Source: Thiorhodospira sibirica ATCC 700588 (GTDB lineage Bacteria; Pseudomonadota; Gammaproteobacteria; Ectothiorhodospirales; Ectothiorhodospiraceae). Taken from it: a stretch of DNA of 64,000 bases. Position numbers and translations under genes: made by a program. The notes under the pieces were generated by a model. The model was not told the DNA's origin, searched no databases, and saw only the letters and a program-made list of their open reading frames with translations. The first letter of the stretch is position 1; each line of letters starts with the position of its first letter. Location of the stretch: NCBI RefSeq assembly GCF_000227725.2, contig NZ_MU255056.1, positions 1,404,747 through 1,468,746 on the forward strand, written 5' to 3'. Positions 8,820 to 18,394 of this stretch are shown here, in pieces.

Positions 8820-9713
8820 TCAGGCACGCGGTAAAGGCTCCATACGCGGCAAAGGTTCTTTGCGGGTCACTTTCCGGGCGCGCACCCCTTTGTCAGGACG
8901 CGCACCTTCCAGCCAGACAATGGCGCCGGTGGGGCAGCGTTGTATCGCCACCCGCGAGGCCAGTGCATTCTTGCCATAATCAATGACCGCGAGATTGGCC
9001 TGCATGGTAATCAGGCCCTCCGGGGCATCAACGGCACATCGTCCACAGGCAGTACATACCACCTCGCAATGTGCCTGCGCCTCGTCCTGGGGATCCTGAT
9101 TTTTGCAGTTGATCCACAGACGGTGGCTTTCTGGCTGGATTGAAAACAAATCTTTGGGGCAGATATCCACACAATCGCCACAGGCGGTGCATTTGTCGAT
9201 GTCCACCTTGGGCAGGCCGTAGCGATCCAGGGTGATGGCATCAAAGCTGCACACCACCTCACAATCGCCCAGCCCCAGACAGCCCCAGGTACAGCCTTTG
9301 CCACCGCCAGAGACCAGCGCGGCAGCGCGACAGGATTTCAATCCCTTATACAGCGCCCGCGTCGCCGCCACATGCGAGCCTCCCGCGCAGGCCAGACGGG
9401 CCAGCTGACGCTCCCGCCGGGTGAGTTTTACCCCCAGCAAATCGGCAATCGTCCGGTTCATCTCCACCGCATTGACGGTGCAGCGCGAGGGTTCTGTGCT
9501 GCCTTGAATCAGGGCCTCGGCAAAAGGCCGACAGCCCGGTGAACCGCAGGCCCCGCAGTTGGCCTTGGGGAGCAAATCTTCGATCTGGTCAATGCGCGGG
9601 TCTTCATAGACATACAAACGCCGGTTAGCCAGGGCCAGCACCATCGCCAGCATGACCCCCAGCAAGGCCATAAAGCCGCTGGCCAGGGCAATGTTTAACA
9701 GGGAATCAGACAT
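8820..9713 (-). CDS. rnfB: Rnf complex subunit B, iron-sulfur protein (anaerobe-type, with altered C-terminal cluster motifs)
   Basis: Membrane-anchored polyferredoxin thought to accept electrons from soluble ferredoxin. The start is set at ATG 9713, giving 297 residues that begin with a membrane helix (~6-30); a longer frame to 9899 adds a non-conserved leader. A PF04060-type cluster motif C53-x2-C56-x4-C61-x16-C78 follows, then GCLGLGDCEVVC (C141-C155) and CTACGDCVDICP (C175-C185). The next motif, CTACGRCAVDAP (220-231), has Ala where the fourth Cys is expected. The last (KNALASRVAIQRCP, 248-261) keeps only one Cys. The extended layout resembles RnfB of Clostridia and Bacteroidetes rather than the short E. 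coli RsxB. It is the first rnf gene seen in this direction, 140 bases before the oxidoreductase, and rnfA does not precede it. Confidence 0.9.
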   Translation of the reverse strand: MSDSLLNIALASGFMALLGVMLAMVLALANRRLYVYEDPRIDQIEDLLPKANCGACGSPGCRPFAEALIQGSTEPSRCTVNAVEMNRTIADLLGVKLTRRERQLARLACAGGSHVAATRALYKGLKSCRAAALVSGGGKGCTWGCLGLGDCEVVCSFDAITLDRYGLPKVDIDKCTACGDCVDICPKDLFSIQPESHRLWINCKNQDPQDEAQAHCEVVCTACGRCAVDAPEGLITMQANLAVIDYGKNALASRVAIQRCPTGAIVWLEGARPDKGVRARKVTRKEPLPRMEPLPRA

Positions 9714-10140
9714 AAATTTTGCCCTTGCAAAAAATACAGGGAGGTATTTTGTCCCCCAGACCGTTGACAGCGCGCTGTAATGCGCCATCCCGTCTCGAGG
9801 GCGTATTAAAAAGACCCGCACTGTGAAGCGATGTGTGCCGTGATAAATCCGTTTTATAGTGCAGTGCATCATTTTTATTGATCGAAGTCTATGCGTCAAT
9901 AAAGCATTTGATCCAACAATTATTTCAATCCTTAATATTGAATTTAATAATAGTTAAATATTCGCAGGTGTTCACACAGCGCACCGATTCACGCGTGAAA
10001 AGCTTGTATTGCGCGCCTAAAAGGCGGTAATGTGCGTCTTGCAATTTGCGTGTTATAAAAACGAAAACAAACCCCTGTGCCGGTACGCAGGCAGCAGCAG
10101 GTTTGTCTCAACCTAACCCCATTGCAGGAGAAGCTTGATA
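9714..10140. promoter_or_regulatory. Divergent intergenic region between rnfB and the TRAP transporter
   Basis: This 427-base non-coding stretch lies between two divergently read operons, so promoters for both should lie here. The segment 9860-9965 is markedly AT-rich compared with the neighbouring genes and is the likeliest promoter zone. I see no clear operator palindrome. AGGAG at about 10126-10130 serves the transporter start at 10141. Confidence 0.5.
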
Positions 10141-11139
10141 ATGATGCAAAGATTTCTACGCGGCCTATTGATTGGCCTTGCCGCCAGCGCACTGGCTGTC
10201 GGCAGTGTCCAGGCCCAGGATCGCACCGGCTGGCCCAACTCGGCCAAGATCGGCACCGCTTCCCAGGGCGGCACCTTTTTTATTTACGGGGCTGGCTGGG
10301 GGGGGCTGGTACAGCAGTCTACCGGTGTGAACATGACCGCCGAGGTCACCGGCGGCCCGGCGCAGAATATGGTGCTGGTGCATACCGGCGAGCTGCAGTT
10401 TGGCATGACCACGATGGGCCCGGCCTATGCGGCCTGGACGGGGACGCTGGAAGTAGCCCCTGGTCTGAAAACCGATAATGTGCGGGCAATGTTTCCGATG
10501 TACATGACGCCCTTTCAGGTCGTCGCGCTGAAAAGCTCCGGAATCGCCTCCATGGCCGATTTAAACGGCAAGCGGGTTGGCGTTGGGCCACAGGGTGGCA
10601 CTGCCAGTGTCTACTGGCCGAAGTTTTTCCAGGATCTGGGTATCCGGGTACGCCCCCAGTTTGGTGGGGCCTCTGACCAGGTCGGCCAGGTGCAAGATGG
10701 TCTGATTGATGCCTTTGCCTTTGCCGCCGGAGTACCGATCTCCGCCTTCAGTCAGATTGAGGCACAGCAGGCAGTTAACATCTTCTCCTTTAGCGAAGAA
10801 GAACTGCAGACCATTCTGAGCAAAAATCCCTCGGTGAGTCGCTTTGATGTGCCCGCTGGCACCTACCGCAGCGTGGCCGAGCCGCAAAGCACGGTCGCCA
10901 TGTGGAATTTCACCGTCGCCAACAAGAATATGCCGGCCGACTTCGTGTATGAAGTCATGAAGACGGTGCTGGATAACAACGAGCAGATGCTGCGCGTTCA
11001 CAGTTCGGCCAGCGAAACCCTGAGCCAGAACATGGTGAACAACACCTTCATGTGGTTCCATCCGGGTGCTGTTCGCTATTACAAGGAAAAAGGCATTGAG
11101 GTGCCAGAGCACCTGATTCCGCCGGAATATCAAGACTGA
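10141..11139 (+). CDS. TAXI-family TRAP transporter solute-binding protein
   Basis: Periplasmic binding protein of a tripartite ATP-independent periplasmic transporter, 332 residues. A Sec signal peptide spans residues 1-~24 (hydrophobic LIGLAASALAVGS, then VQAQD). The mature part opens with IGTASQGGTFFIYGAGWGG, the hallmark of the TAXI (TRAP-associated extracytoplasmic immunogenic) family, followed by the conserved GPAQNMVLVHTGELQFG segment. Members of this family often bind dicarboxylates or amino acids such as glutamate, but the ligand cannot be read from sequence. The start ATG at 10141 follows an AGGAG. The gene is followed by a strong hairpin and then by the fused permease, so the binding protein is probably made in excess. 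Confidence 0.9.
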   Translation: MMQRFLRGLLIGLAASALAVGSVQAQDRTGWPNSAKIGTASQGGTFFIYGAGWGGLVQQSTGVNMTAEVTGGPAQNMVLVHTGELQFGMTTMGPAYAAWTGTLEVAPGLKTDNVRAMFPMYMTPFQVVALKSSGIASMADLNGKRVGVGPQGGTASVYWPKFFQDLGIRVRPQFGGASDQVGQVQDGLIDAFAFAAGVPISAFSQIEAQQAVNIFSFSEEELQTILSKNPSVSRFDVPAGTYRSVAEPQSTVAMWNFTVANKNMPADFVYEVMKTVLDNNEQMLRVHSSASETLSQNMVNNTFMWFHPGAVRYYKEKGIEVPEHLIPPEYQD

Positions 11140-11148
11140 TCCATCCCC

Positions 11149-11195
11149 GCCAACGCGCTTTGCAAGCTCCCCCTTCAAGGCGCGTTGGCATTTTT
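11149..11195 (+). terminator. Intra-operon hairpin with T tract after the TRAP binding protein
   Basis: GCCAACGCGC (11149-11158) pairs perfectly with GCGCGTTGGC (11180-11189) and is followed by atttttg, giving a rho-independent-type structure. It sits between the binding-protein gene and its permease, so it probably acts as a partial terminator or mRNA-stabilising hairpin that favours the binding protein. Confidence 0.75.
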
Positions 11196-11270
11196 GTCCC
11201 TGACTGACCAGCCGCCTGCAAGGCATTGCGGGTCTGCTTATTTCCCAGAACCTGATGAAGGCGCAAACAG

Positions 11271-13424
11271 ATGACGAGTTCATCCGATAGCGGACGCATT
11301 GAAATCTCAGGGATTGACAAAGAAGAAACCTACACCGCACAACGTCAATTGACACACTGGCAGGGCGCACTGTTATTCGCCGTCTGCGTGGCCTTTACCC
11401 TGTTTCATCTCGGGGTCCTCAATATTGTCCCGCTGGAAACCTGGACCTTCCGCATTATCCACGTCGCTGGAGCCTTGTTTATCGGCTTTGCCCTGGTGGC
11501 GGTCTGCGCCCCGGTACCCCGCAGCCTTGCCCGTTCAGTGTTTTGGCTGGAACTTGGGCCATTGCTGATCGGCGTGGCCCTGATGCTATACGCCACAGGG
11601 CTGATCGTCAGCGCCTATGTGATGCGCCATCTCTATGCACTGCACAACCCCCCGGCCTGGATGTTTGAGCACTTTGGCCCGGTATTATGCGCCGCAGTGG
11701 TCATTGCCATCCTCTCGGCCTGGACCTTTCGCCCACGCAACCACCGCATCGGCTGGTATGACTGGATTTTAATGATCGCCAGCCTGTGCGTCGCCGCCTA
11801 TCTGATCTTCAACCTCAATCTGCTGCAATTTCGCGCTGGCGTCATGCCCACCAGTGCCGATTTCTGGGTCAGCGTCGCCGGCATCCTGCTGATTTTGGAG
11901 CTGACCCGACGGGTGGCCGGTCTGGCCCTGGTCATCATTGCCGCCGTATTCATCCTCTATGGCTTTGTGGGACCTTACCTGCCCGGCTTTCTGGAACACA
12001 GCGGCTATCGCATGGAGCGCTTTTTTACCTACCTCTACACCGTCAACGGCATTCTCGGCCCGACCACCGCCGTCTCTTCCACCTACATCGTCTTGTTCAT
12101 CACCTTCGCCGCCTTCCTGCAAGCCTCGCGCGTAGGCGATTATTTTGTGAATTTCGCCTTTGCCGTGGCGGGACGGGCGCGGGGTGGTCCGGCCAAAGTC
12201 GCGGTATTTGCCAGTGGCCTGATGGGCATGATCAATGGCACCTCCGCAGGCAATGTGGTGGCCACCGGCTCGCTAACCATTCCCTTGATGAAGCGCGTCG
12301 GCTACAAACCGCGCAGCGCCGGGGCCATTGAAGCCGCCGCCTCAACCGGTGGTCAGATCATGCCGCCAGTGATGGGCGCCGGGGCCTTTATCATGGCGGA
12401 AGTCACCGGCATTCCCTACACCGAATTGATCATCGCCGCCCTGATTCCAGCCATTTTGTATTTCGCTTCGGTCTATTTCATGGTGGACATGGAGGCCTCG
12501 CGCACCGGAATGCGCGGCCTGCCCGCCAATGAATTGCCCAAAGTCGCCGAACTGATGCGCCAGATCTTTTTGTTCTTGCCGATCATCATCCTCATCGGCG
12601 CTTTGTTCATGGGCTACTCGGTGATTCGCGCCGGAACCCTGGCCCTGGTCAGTGCGGCCGTGGTCAGCTGGTTTACCCCCTATCGCATGGGGCTTAGAAG
12701 CACGCTGGGCGCACTCAACCAGGCGGCGCGCATGTCCATTCAGCTCATCGCCGTGTGCGCCTGCGCAGGCATTATCGTCGGCGTCATCAGCCTTACCGGC
12801 GTGGGATTGCGCTTCTCCTCCATGCTGCTGACGGTTGCGGCCAACAGCCAGTTGCTGGCCTTGCTGTTTGCGATGGCCATCTCGATACTGCTCGGCATGG
12901 GCATGCCCACCACCGCCGCCTACGCCGTCGCCGCCTCCGTCGTTGCACCCGGCCTAATCCACATGGGCGTAGAACCGCTGGTCGCCCACTTCTTCGTCTT
13001 CTATTACGCCGTGATCTCCGCCATCACCCCGCCAGTAGCCCTCGCCGCCTATGCGGGTGCCGCCATTGCCGGGGCAGAACCGATGCGCACCTCGATCACC
13101 GCCTTCAAGATCGGCCTGGCAGCATTTATCGTGCCCTTCATGTTCTTCTACCATCCCTCGCTGCTGATGATCGGAGAATGGAGCATCATCGGACTCAACC
13201 TCGCCACCGCCTTACTGGGCGTGTTCATGCTCGCCGCTGCAGCACAAGGCTGGTTCTTCGGCAAAGCCGCCGTGCTGACCCGAATCTTATTATTCGGCGC
13301 GGCCTTGCTCATGATCTCCGGCGACCTGCTCACCGACGCCCTGGGCATCGGGCTTGGCGCGCTGCTACTGCTTTCTCAACGCAAATCCAACCCCCGCGTC
13401 CCCGACACGGTAAAATCCCCCTAA
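11271..13424 (+). CDS. TRAP transporter permease, fused small (4TM) and large (12TM) subunits
   Basis: A 717-residue integral membrane protein that uses an ion gradient to import the ligand delivered by the TAXI binding protein just upstream. The N-terminal part (~25-190) contains the membrane helices corresponding to the small DctQ-type subunit. The rest is the DctM-type large subunit with the conserved segments MINGTSAGNVVATGS, AAASTGGQIMPPVMGAGAF and LLGMGMPTTAAYAVA. Fused permeases are the norm for TAXI systems. It starts 131 bases after the binding-protein gene. The downstream region at 13425 is a cluster of palindromic repeats, which may terminate or stabilise the transcript. Confidence 0.93.
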   Translation: MTSSSDSGRIEISGIDKEETYTAQRQLTHWQGALLFAVCVAFTLFHLGVLNIVPLETWTFRIIHVAGALFIGFALVAVCAPVPRSLARSVFWLELGPLLIGVALMLYATGLIVSAYVMRHLYALHNPPAWMFEHFGPVLCAAVVIAILSAWTFRPRNHRIGWYDWILMIASLCVAAYLIFNLNLLQFRAGVMPTSADFWVSVAGILLILELTRRVAGLALVIIAAVFILYGFVGPYLPGFLEHSGYRMERFFTYLYTVNGILGPTTAVSSTYIVLFITFAAFLQASRVGDYFVNFAFAVAGRARGGPAKVAVFASGLMGMINGTSAGNVVATGSLTIPLMKRVGYKPRSAGAIEAAASTGGQIMPPVMGAGAFIMAEVTGIPYTELIIAALIPAILYFASVYFMVDMEASRTGMRGLPANELPKVAELMRQIFLFLPIIILIGALFMGYSVIRAGTLALVSAAVVSWFTPYRMGLRSTLGALNQAARMSIQLIAVCACAGIIVGVISLTGVGLRFSSMLLTVAANSQLLALLFAMAISILLGMGMPTTAAYAVAASVVAPGLIHMGVEPLVAHFFVFYYAVISAITPPVALAAYAGAAIAGAEPMRTSITAFKIGLAAFIVPFMFFYHPSLLMIGEWSIIGLNLATALLGVFMLAAAAQGWFFGKAAVLTRILLFGAALLMISGDLLTDALGIGLGALLLLSQRKSNPRVPDTVKSP

Positions 13425-13553
13425 AACCCAAGCGGCGGCTACCGGGAGCGCGGAGCACTCGCTCCGCACCAGGGTGGGAGCGCCGAGTTGCACTCGGCGA
13501 GTCGGGACAAGGAGTTAAAAATAAGCCGAGTACAACTCGGCGATCCAGATAAA

Positions 13554-13602
13554 CACCCCGGCGCTACGCGCCACCCCTCCTTAAAAAGGAGGGGAGTTTT
13601 TG
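13554..13602 (+). repeat. REP-like unit, copy 1 (pairs with 18348-18394)
   Basis: The segment carries accccggcgc, gcgccacccctcctt and a second hairpin cctccttaaaaaggagg followed by gagttttt. The same order of motifs occurs at 18348-18394 downstream of yebC. The terminal hairpin plus T run could act as a terminator for the TRAP operon. Confidence 0.6.
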
Positions 13603-13618
13603 ACTTGGCGGCGGCTTC

Positions 13619-13650
13619 CCTGCCTGCGCCGCGCGCGTCGCAGCAGGCAG
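13619..13650. repeat. REP-like palindrome, copy 1 (pairs with 14055-14085)
   Basis: CTGCCTGC (13620-13627) pairs with GCAGGCAG (13643-13650) around a GC-rich core ccgcgcgcgtcgc. The same palindrome with a slightly changed core lies at 14055-14085, inside the loop of a different hairpin. Its outer flanks match, in reverse complement, the shortened copy at 3689-3727. Confidence 0.65.
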
Positions 13651-13705
13651 CCGTCGCTTTTTTATGCGGCATCAGGATGATGCCGCTACGTTGGCCAGAT
13701 TATTA

Positions 13706-14003
13706 CTGATCGAGTTTCGCTAACAAACGTTAGCGCGCACCCTCAAGTGAGGATGGGCCGATCCGCCAAAGCCAGATGAATAAACATCTAGCGCTAAGTT
13801 CTTGAGTACGCTTTAGGTTTTACATCTGAGACTTGCCCAGATAACCGCAAACCTAAACTCATTAAAGAACTAGAACAGCCCTTGGTTCTCGGGCTAAGGC
13901 CATAGCAGGGTATGCTAAAGCGTATGTAAACCCTATTTCTAACTGAACTTTCTAGGAGGGTTTGTCTGTAAATGTTAGCGAATCGAAACCTAGGTATAAG
14001 CTC
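13706..14003 (+). repeat. 298-bp structured non-coding repeat, copy A
   Basis: Runs from ctgatcgag to taagctc and is nearly identical to 39658-39955 (opposite strand) and 52753-53049. Many internal complementarities are visible: CGCTAAC/GTTAGCG (13718-13735), CCTCA/TGAGG (13741-13752), CCAGATG/CATCT (13772-13790), TACGCTTTAG (13807-13816) with CTAAAGCGTA (13915-13924), the competing ttaggttt (13813-13820) with aaacctaa (13849-13856), and AGCCC/GGGCT (13877-13895). The right end, read inward on the minus strand, matches the IS607 left end at 234-195 (27 of 40 positions). I infer a non-autonomous IS607-type element that carries a structured RNA. No conserved protein spans it: copy C loses the frame present in copies A and B. 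Confidence 0.75.
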
Positions 14004-14029
14004 TATGTCCCAAGCCTTCAACTGCTTCA

Positions 14030-14330
14030 TAACTTGACATCCTCCCCGCCCTACCTGCCTGCGCCGCGTGCGTCGCGGCAGGCAGGAAGGACGGGGATTC
14101 CCGGCATTGCTGCTGAGCGCTTTCTGCTTCGCCGAGACCTGCCAAATGCCTCAAAGAGACACCGGACTTACAGTTTCTCCACAGACTAACCCGCCAGCCC
14201 GGCGGTTAAAATGAAGATAGCATCCATGTATAAAGAGAGCCAGCTACCAAAGAGGAGGTCTCGGAAACAGGAGCACGCTTTGCGTGCTGCGCTATCCCTC
14301 CCCGGCCTTGCGGCCGGGGTTTCCCGCGCA
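14030..14330. mobile_element. IS200/IS605-like hairpin-ended remnant without a transposase
   Basis: The left side has ttgacatcctccccgccct (14034-14052) closing on aaggacggggattcc (14087-14101), an imperfect hairpin of the kind found at ends of IS200/IS605-group elements. The loop contains a complete unrelated palindrome (14055-14085). The right side has cctccccggccttgcggccggggtttcc (about 14287-14314). Between them lie ~190 bases without a convincing gene. A transposase-less DNA segment bounded by such hairpins fits a palindrome-associated miniature element or a decayed tnpB element. The exact ends are uncertain. Confidence 0.5.
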
Positions 14331-14351
14331 AACTGATGAAGATTTAAAATT

Positions 14352-14541
14352 TAGGTAGTCCTGCAAATGGTAGTGTTGAATGTGGTAAGATGTAGAGGTG
14401 ATGGGTTCTAAAGAGTAAAAAACCATGCAGTGTCCTTCGTGTCATTCAGAGAATGTGATTAAAAATGGCCGTATCCATAACCACAAGCCGAAATTCGCGT
14501 GCAAGGCGTGTGGTCGGCAATTTATCGAGAATCCTCAGATA
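14352..14541 (+). pseudogene. IS1-family InsA fragment
   Basis: Starts with an inverted-repeat-like ggtagtcctgcaaatgg (14354-14370). From ATG 14425 it encodes the zinc-ribbon head MQCPSCHSENVIKNGR followed by CKACGRQF, typical of InsA-like first frames of IS1-family transposases. Homology stops near 14538 (IENPQ). After that comes DNA ending in aaatgtcccctttt and aactgtcccc, which looks like the end of the neighbouring ISNCY-type element. The gene is therefore truncated, and no catalytic frame remains. Confidence 0.7.
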
Positions 14542-14618
14542 GGACTTACGCAATGTCAACCCAATTCAGAAATGTCCCCTTTTGTGCAAAGCAGAACTGT
14601 CCCCAGTAGAATGCGTGG

Positions 14619-15182
14619 TTATGGTGTTTGGGCTGGTGCCGGAGTGATGTTGCCCCGGCCTCTCCAAGGGTGGTCCGGCGCCGGTTTGTAGGTTAGCTTG
14701 GCGGTCTGTCTTGCCTTGGCCTGGTCGACGCGGTAGTGGACGCTTTTTTCATCATCAAGCGGTGTGGGCGGTTCGCCCTCGGCCAATAGCCGGTAGGGTA
14801 TGGCCTGTCCCTTGTGCAGGAGGGTAATGGTGCCGTCGAAGGCCTCACAGACAGTAAGGGTGGCGCCCCGCAGGCGATAGCCCTTGCCCTGTCCCTGGAG
14901 CGGATATTCCCGGTTCTTGAACGGGAGGCAAAGGTTCTTGGAGCGCTTGCGGGCATGGTGCCGGCAAAGGATGAGTGCCTGTTCCTCGGGGCTGTGCAGC
15001 CCCGGTCGGTGGGCATCCTGAGGGCTTTGTGGCGCGATGGCGAAGCGGGCGTTGTCGTCGGCCATGAAGATGGGGAGGAAGGCGTTGGCGGCGTCGATGT
15101 CCGAGATCTCACGCAGGCGCAGCGCCTTGACCAAACGGTCTTGCAGGGTCTGGTTGGCCCGCTCCACACGCCCCTTGGCCTG
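14619..15182 (-). pseudogene. ISNCY-family (IS1202-like) transposase, C-terminal part only
   Basis: The minus-strand frame reads AKGRVERANQTLQDRLVKAL at its upstream limit and continues for about 185 residues to NITPAPAQTP. This is the end of the DDE catalytic domain and the C-terminal region of ISNCY-type transposases. The N-terminal two thirds are missing: the frame runs straight into the inverted repeat of an IS5-family element at 15182. On the far side of that element lies DUF2835, not the missing half, so simple insertion is not enough and a deletion or recombination must have followed. Confidence 0.75.
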
Positions 15183-16013
15183 AGAACCTGTTCAAAGTCT
15201 CTTAAGAAGTCTCTTAAGCAAGATGCCCAGGAAGGCCAGGTGAATAAATGGTAAGCTCGTGTTGAGCGTGCGCTCAGCGTTTTTCCAAAGTCGCCGGTGC
15301 TTTTCCAGCCAGGCGAAGCTGCGCTCTACCACCCAGCGCGTGGGGATGACCTTGAAGGTATGCAATTCGCTGCGCTTGGCAATTTGTACGGTCACGTGCT
15401 CGCCCAGGGTCTTTTGCACCGGCTCAGCAAAGGGTCGGCCGGGATAGCCACCGTCGGCCAGCACGCTTGGCACACAACCCAACCCCGTCTTGCAGCGCGC
15501 CAAGGCTTGCACGGCGCCTTGGCGATCTGTGACCTCGGCTGTTGTCACCGCCACGGCATGGGGTAGACCTTGTGTATCCACCGCCACAGGGCGTTTGATG
15601 CCTGAAACCTTCTTGCCCGCATCATAACCTTTGTGTTCTGCGGTGTCTGCGTTCTTGACGCTTTGTGCGTCCACGATTAACCGCGTGGGACTGGCATTGC
15701 GCCCCTGTTTTTTGCGGGCTGCGCTCACCTGATTTTTTTAAAGCCTGCTCCAGCAGGCTGCCGCCTTCGCGCGGCTCACTCCAGATCGTGAAAGAGTGAT
15801 GCACTGTGCGCCATTTCGGAGCGTCGCTTGGCAAGGCTCGCCACTGACAACCCGTACGTAGCAGATACAGCACCGCACAGAACACGTCCTTCTTGCGACC
15901 ACTTTCCAGTAATCCACGGATATGCTCGAACGGCTCTCGACGGAGGTCACTGGGATAGGTATGTCTCATCTTGCTATTGTCGGCTATTTTTAGAAGACTT
16001 TGAACAGGTTCTT
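15182..16013 (-). mobile_element. IS5-family element (IS427-like), complete with inverted repeats
   Basis: The terminal inverted repeat GAACCTGTTCAAAGTCT is seen at 15184-15200 and, reversed, ends at 16011. Length is about 830 bp. The transposase is in two overlapping frames. The left flank is the interior of an ISNCY transposase and the right flank is the stop codon of the DUF2835 gene; the flanks show no matching target duplication. This suggests that the sequence formerly on one side was lost after insertion. Confidence 0.85.
15192..15969 (-). CDS. IS5-family transposase, two overlapping frames joined by frameshifting
   Basis: The first frame (15969 down to 15622) begins MRHTYPSDLRREPFEHI and contains the DUF4096-type head with RTGCQWRALPSD. 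The second (15728 down to 15192) contains the DDE core with VDAQSVKNAD, VLADGGYPG and RWVVERSFAWLEKHRRL. A run of seven A on the coding strand (15733-15739) lies where the frames overlap. Reading into the second frame there needs a +1 (or -2) shift, as is common in this IS group by programmed frameshifting or slippage. All expected parts are present, so the enzyme may be active. It could account for rearrangements around this island. Confidence 0.85.
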
Positions 16014-16233
16014 AGTTCATGCGTTCCAGGGAGATCATGCGGTTGTTGTGGTCGATGGTCATGCAGAATTTTCCGTGGATGCCGTTGATGGCGACGAATT
16101 TGCGCAGGTGGCGGGCGGGGAAGGAGAGGCGTTGGCCGTTGTGGGTGTAGACCAGGACTTTGGCGGCTTCGCCACGGTAGTAGCGCAGGTATTCATCGGC
16201 GCTGATGCTGAGGCTGAAGTAATAACGCTGCAT
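16012..16233 (-). CDS. DUF2835 family protein
   Basis: A small protein of about 73 residues, MQRYYFSLSISADEYLRYYR..., with the family pattern YYF-L-I-A-EYLRYYRG, then LSFPARHLRKFV and GIHGKF-MTIDHNNR. The family is restricted largely to gammaproteobacteria and its function is unknown. The ATG at 16233 is preferred over the in-frame TTG at 16242; the gene follows ligA by 17 bases and is probably co-transcribed with it. Its stop codon abuts the end of the IS5-family element. Confidence 0.8.
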   Translation of the reverse strand: MQRYYFSLSISADEYLRYYRGEAAKVLVYTHNGQRLSFPARHLRKFVAINGIHGKFCMTIDHNNRMISLERMN

Positions 16234-16250
16234 CTGAGTCAATCCGGGCG

Positions 16251-18392
<2,142 letters not shown>

Positions 18393-18394
<2 letters not shown>

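Larger units (their letters stand above)
13425..13705. repeat. Cluster of small dispersed palindromic (REP-like) repeats
   Basis: No gene is visible here. Several short palindromes are strung together: gcgcggagcactcgctccgc (13447-13466), gccgagttgcactcggc, gccgagtacaactcggc, the unit at 13554-13602, the unit around 13619-13650, and gcggcatcaggatgatgccgc (13665-13685). Related copies occur elsewhere in the window: at 36287-36311 for the first, 18348-18394 for the 13554 unit, 3689-3727 and 14055-14085 for the 13619 unit, and near 2183 and 26073 for the last. This is what repetitive extragenic palindromes look like. Confidence 0.7.

Noticed and set aside
9714-9899. Longer RnfB with a 62-residue leader
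   Set aside because: The leader is Arg/His-rich and not conserved in the family, whereas the internal ATG at 9713 opens directly into the typical N-terminal membrane helix.
13706-14003. Group I or group II intron as the identity of the 298-bp repeat
   Set aside because: I find neither a group II domain V-like hairpin nor group I core motifs; the copies lie between genes and the similarity of one end to IS607 gives a better explanation.
13962-14189. 75-codon frame beginning [10 protein letters not shown] across repeat A and the next element
   Set aside because: It spans the junction of two unrelated mobile elements. The same first codons occur in other copies of the repeat with different continuations.
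13425-14330. CRISPR array
   Set aside because: The repeats here are palindromes of different families, with no regular spacing or equal-length spacers, and no cas genes are in the window.
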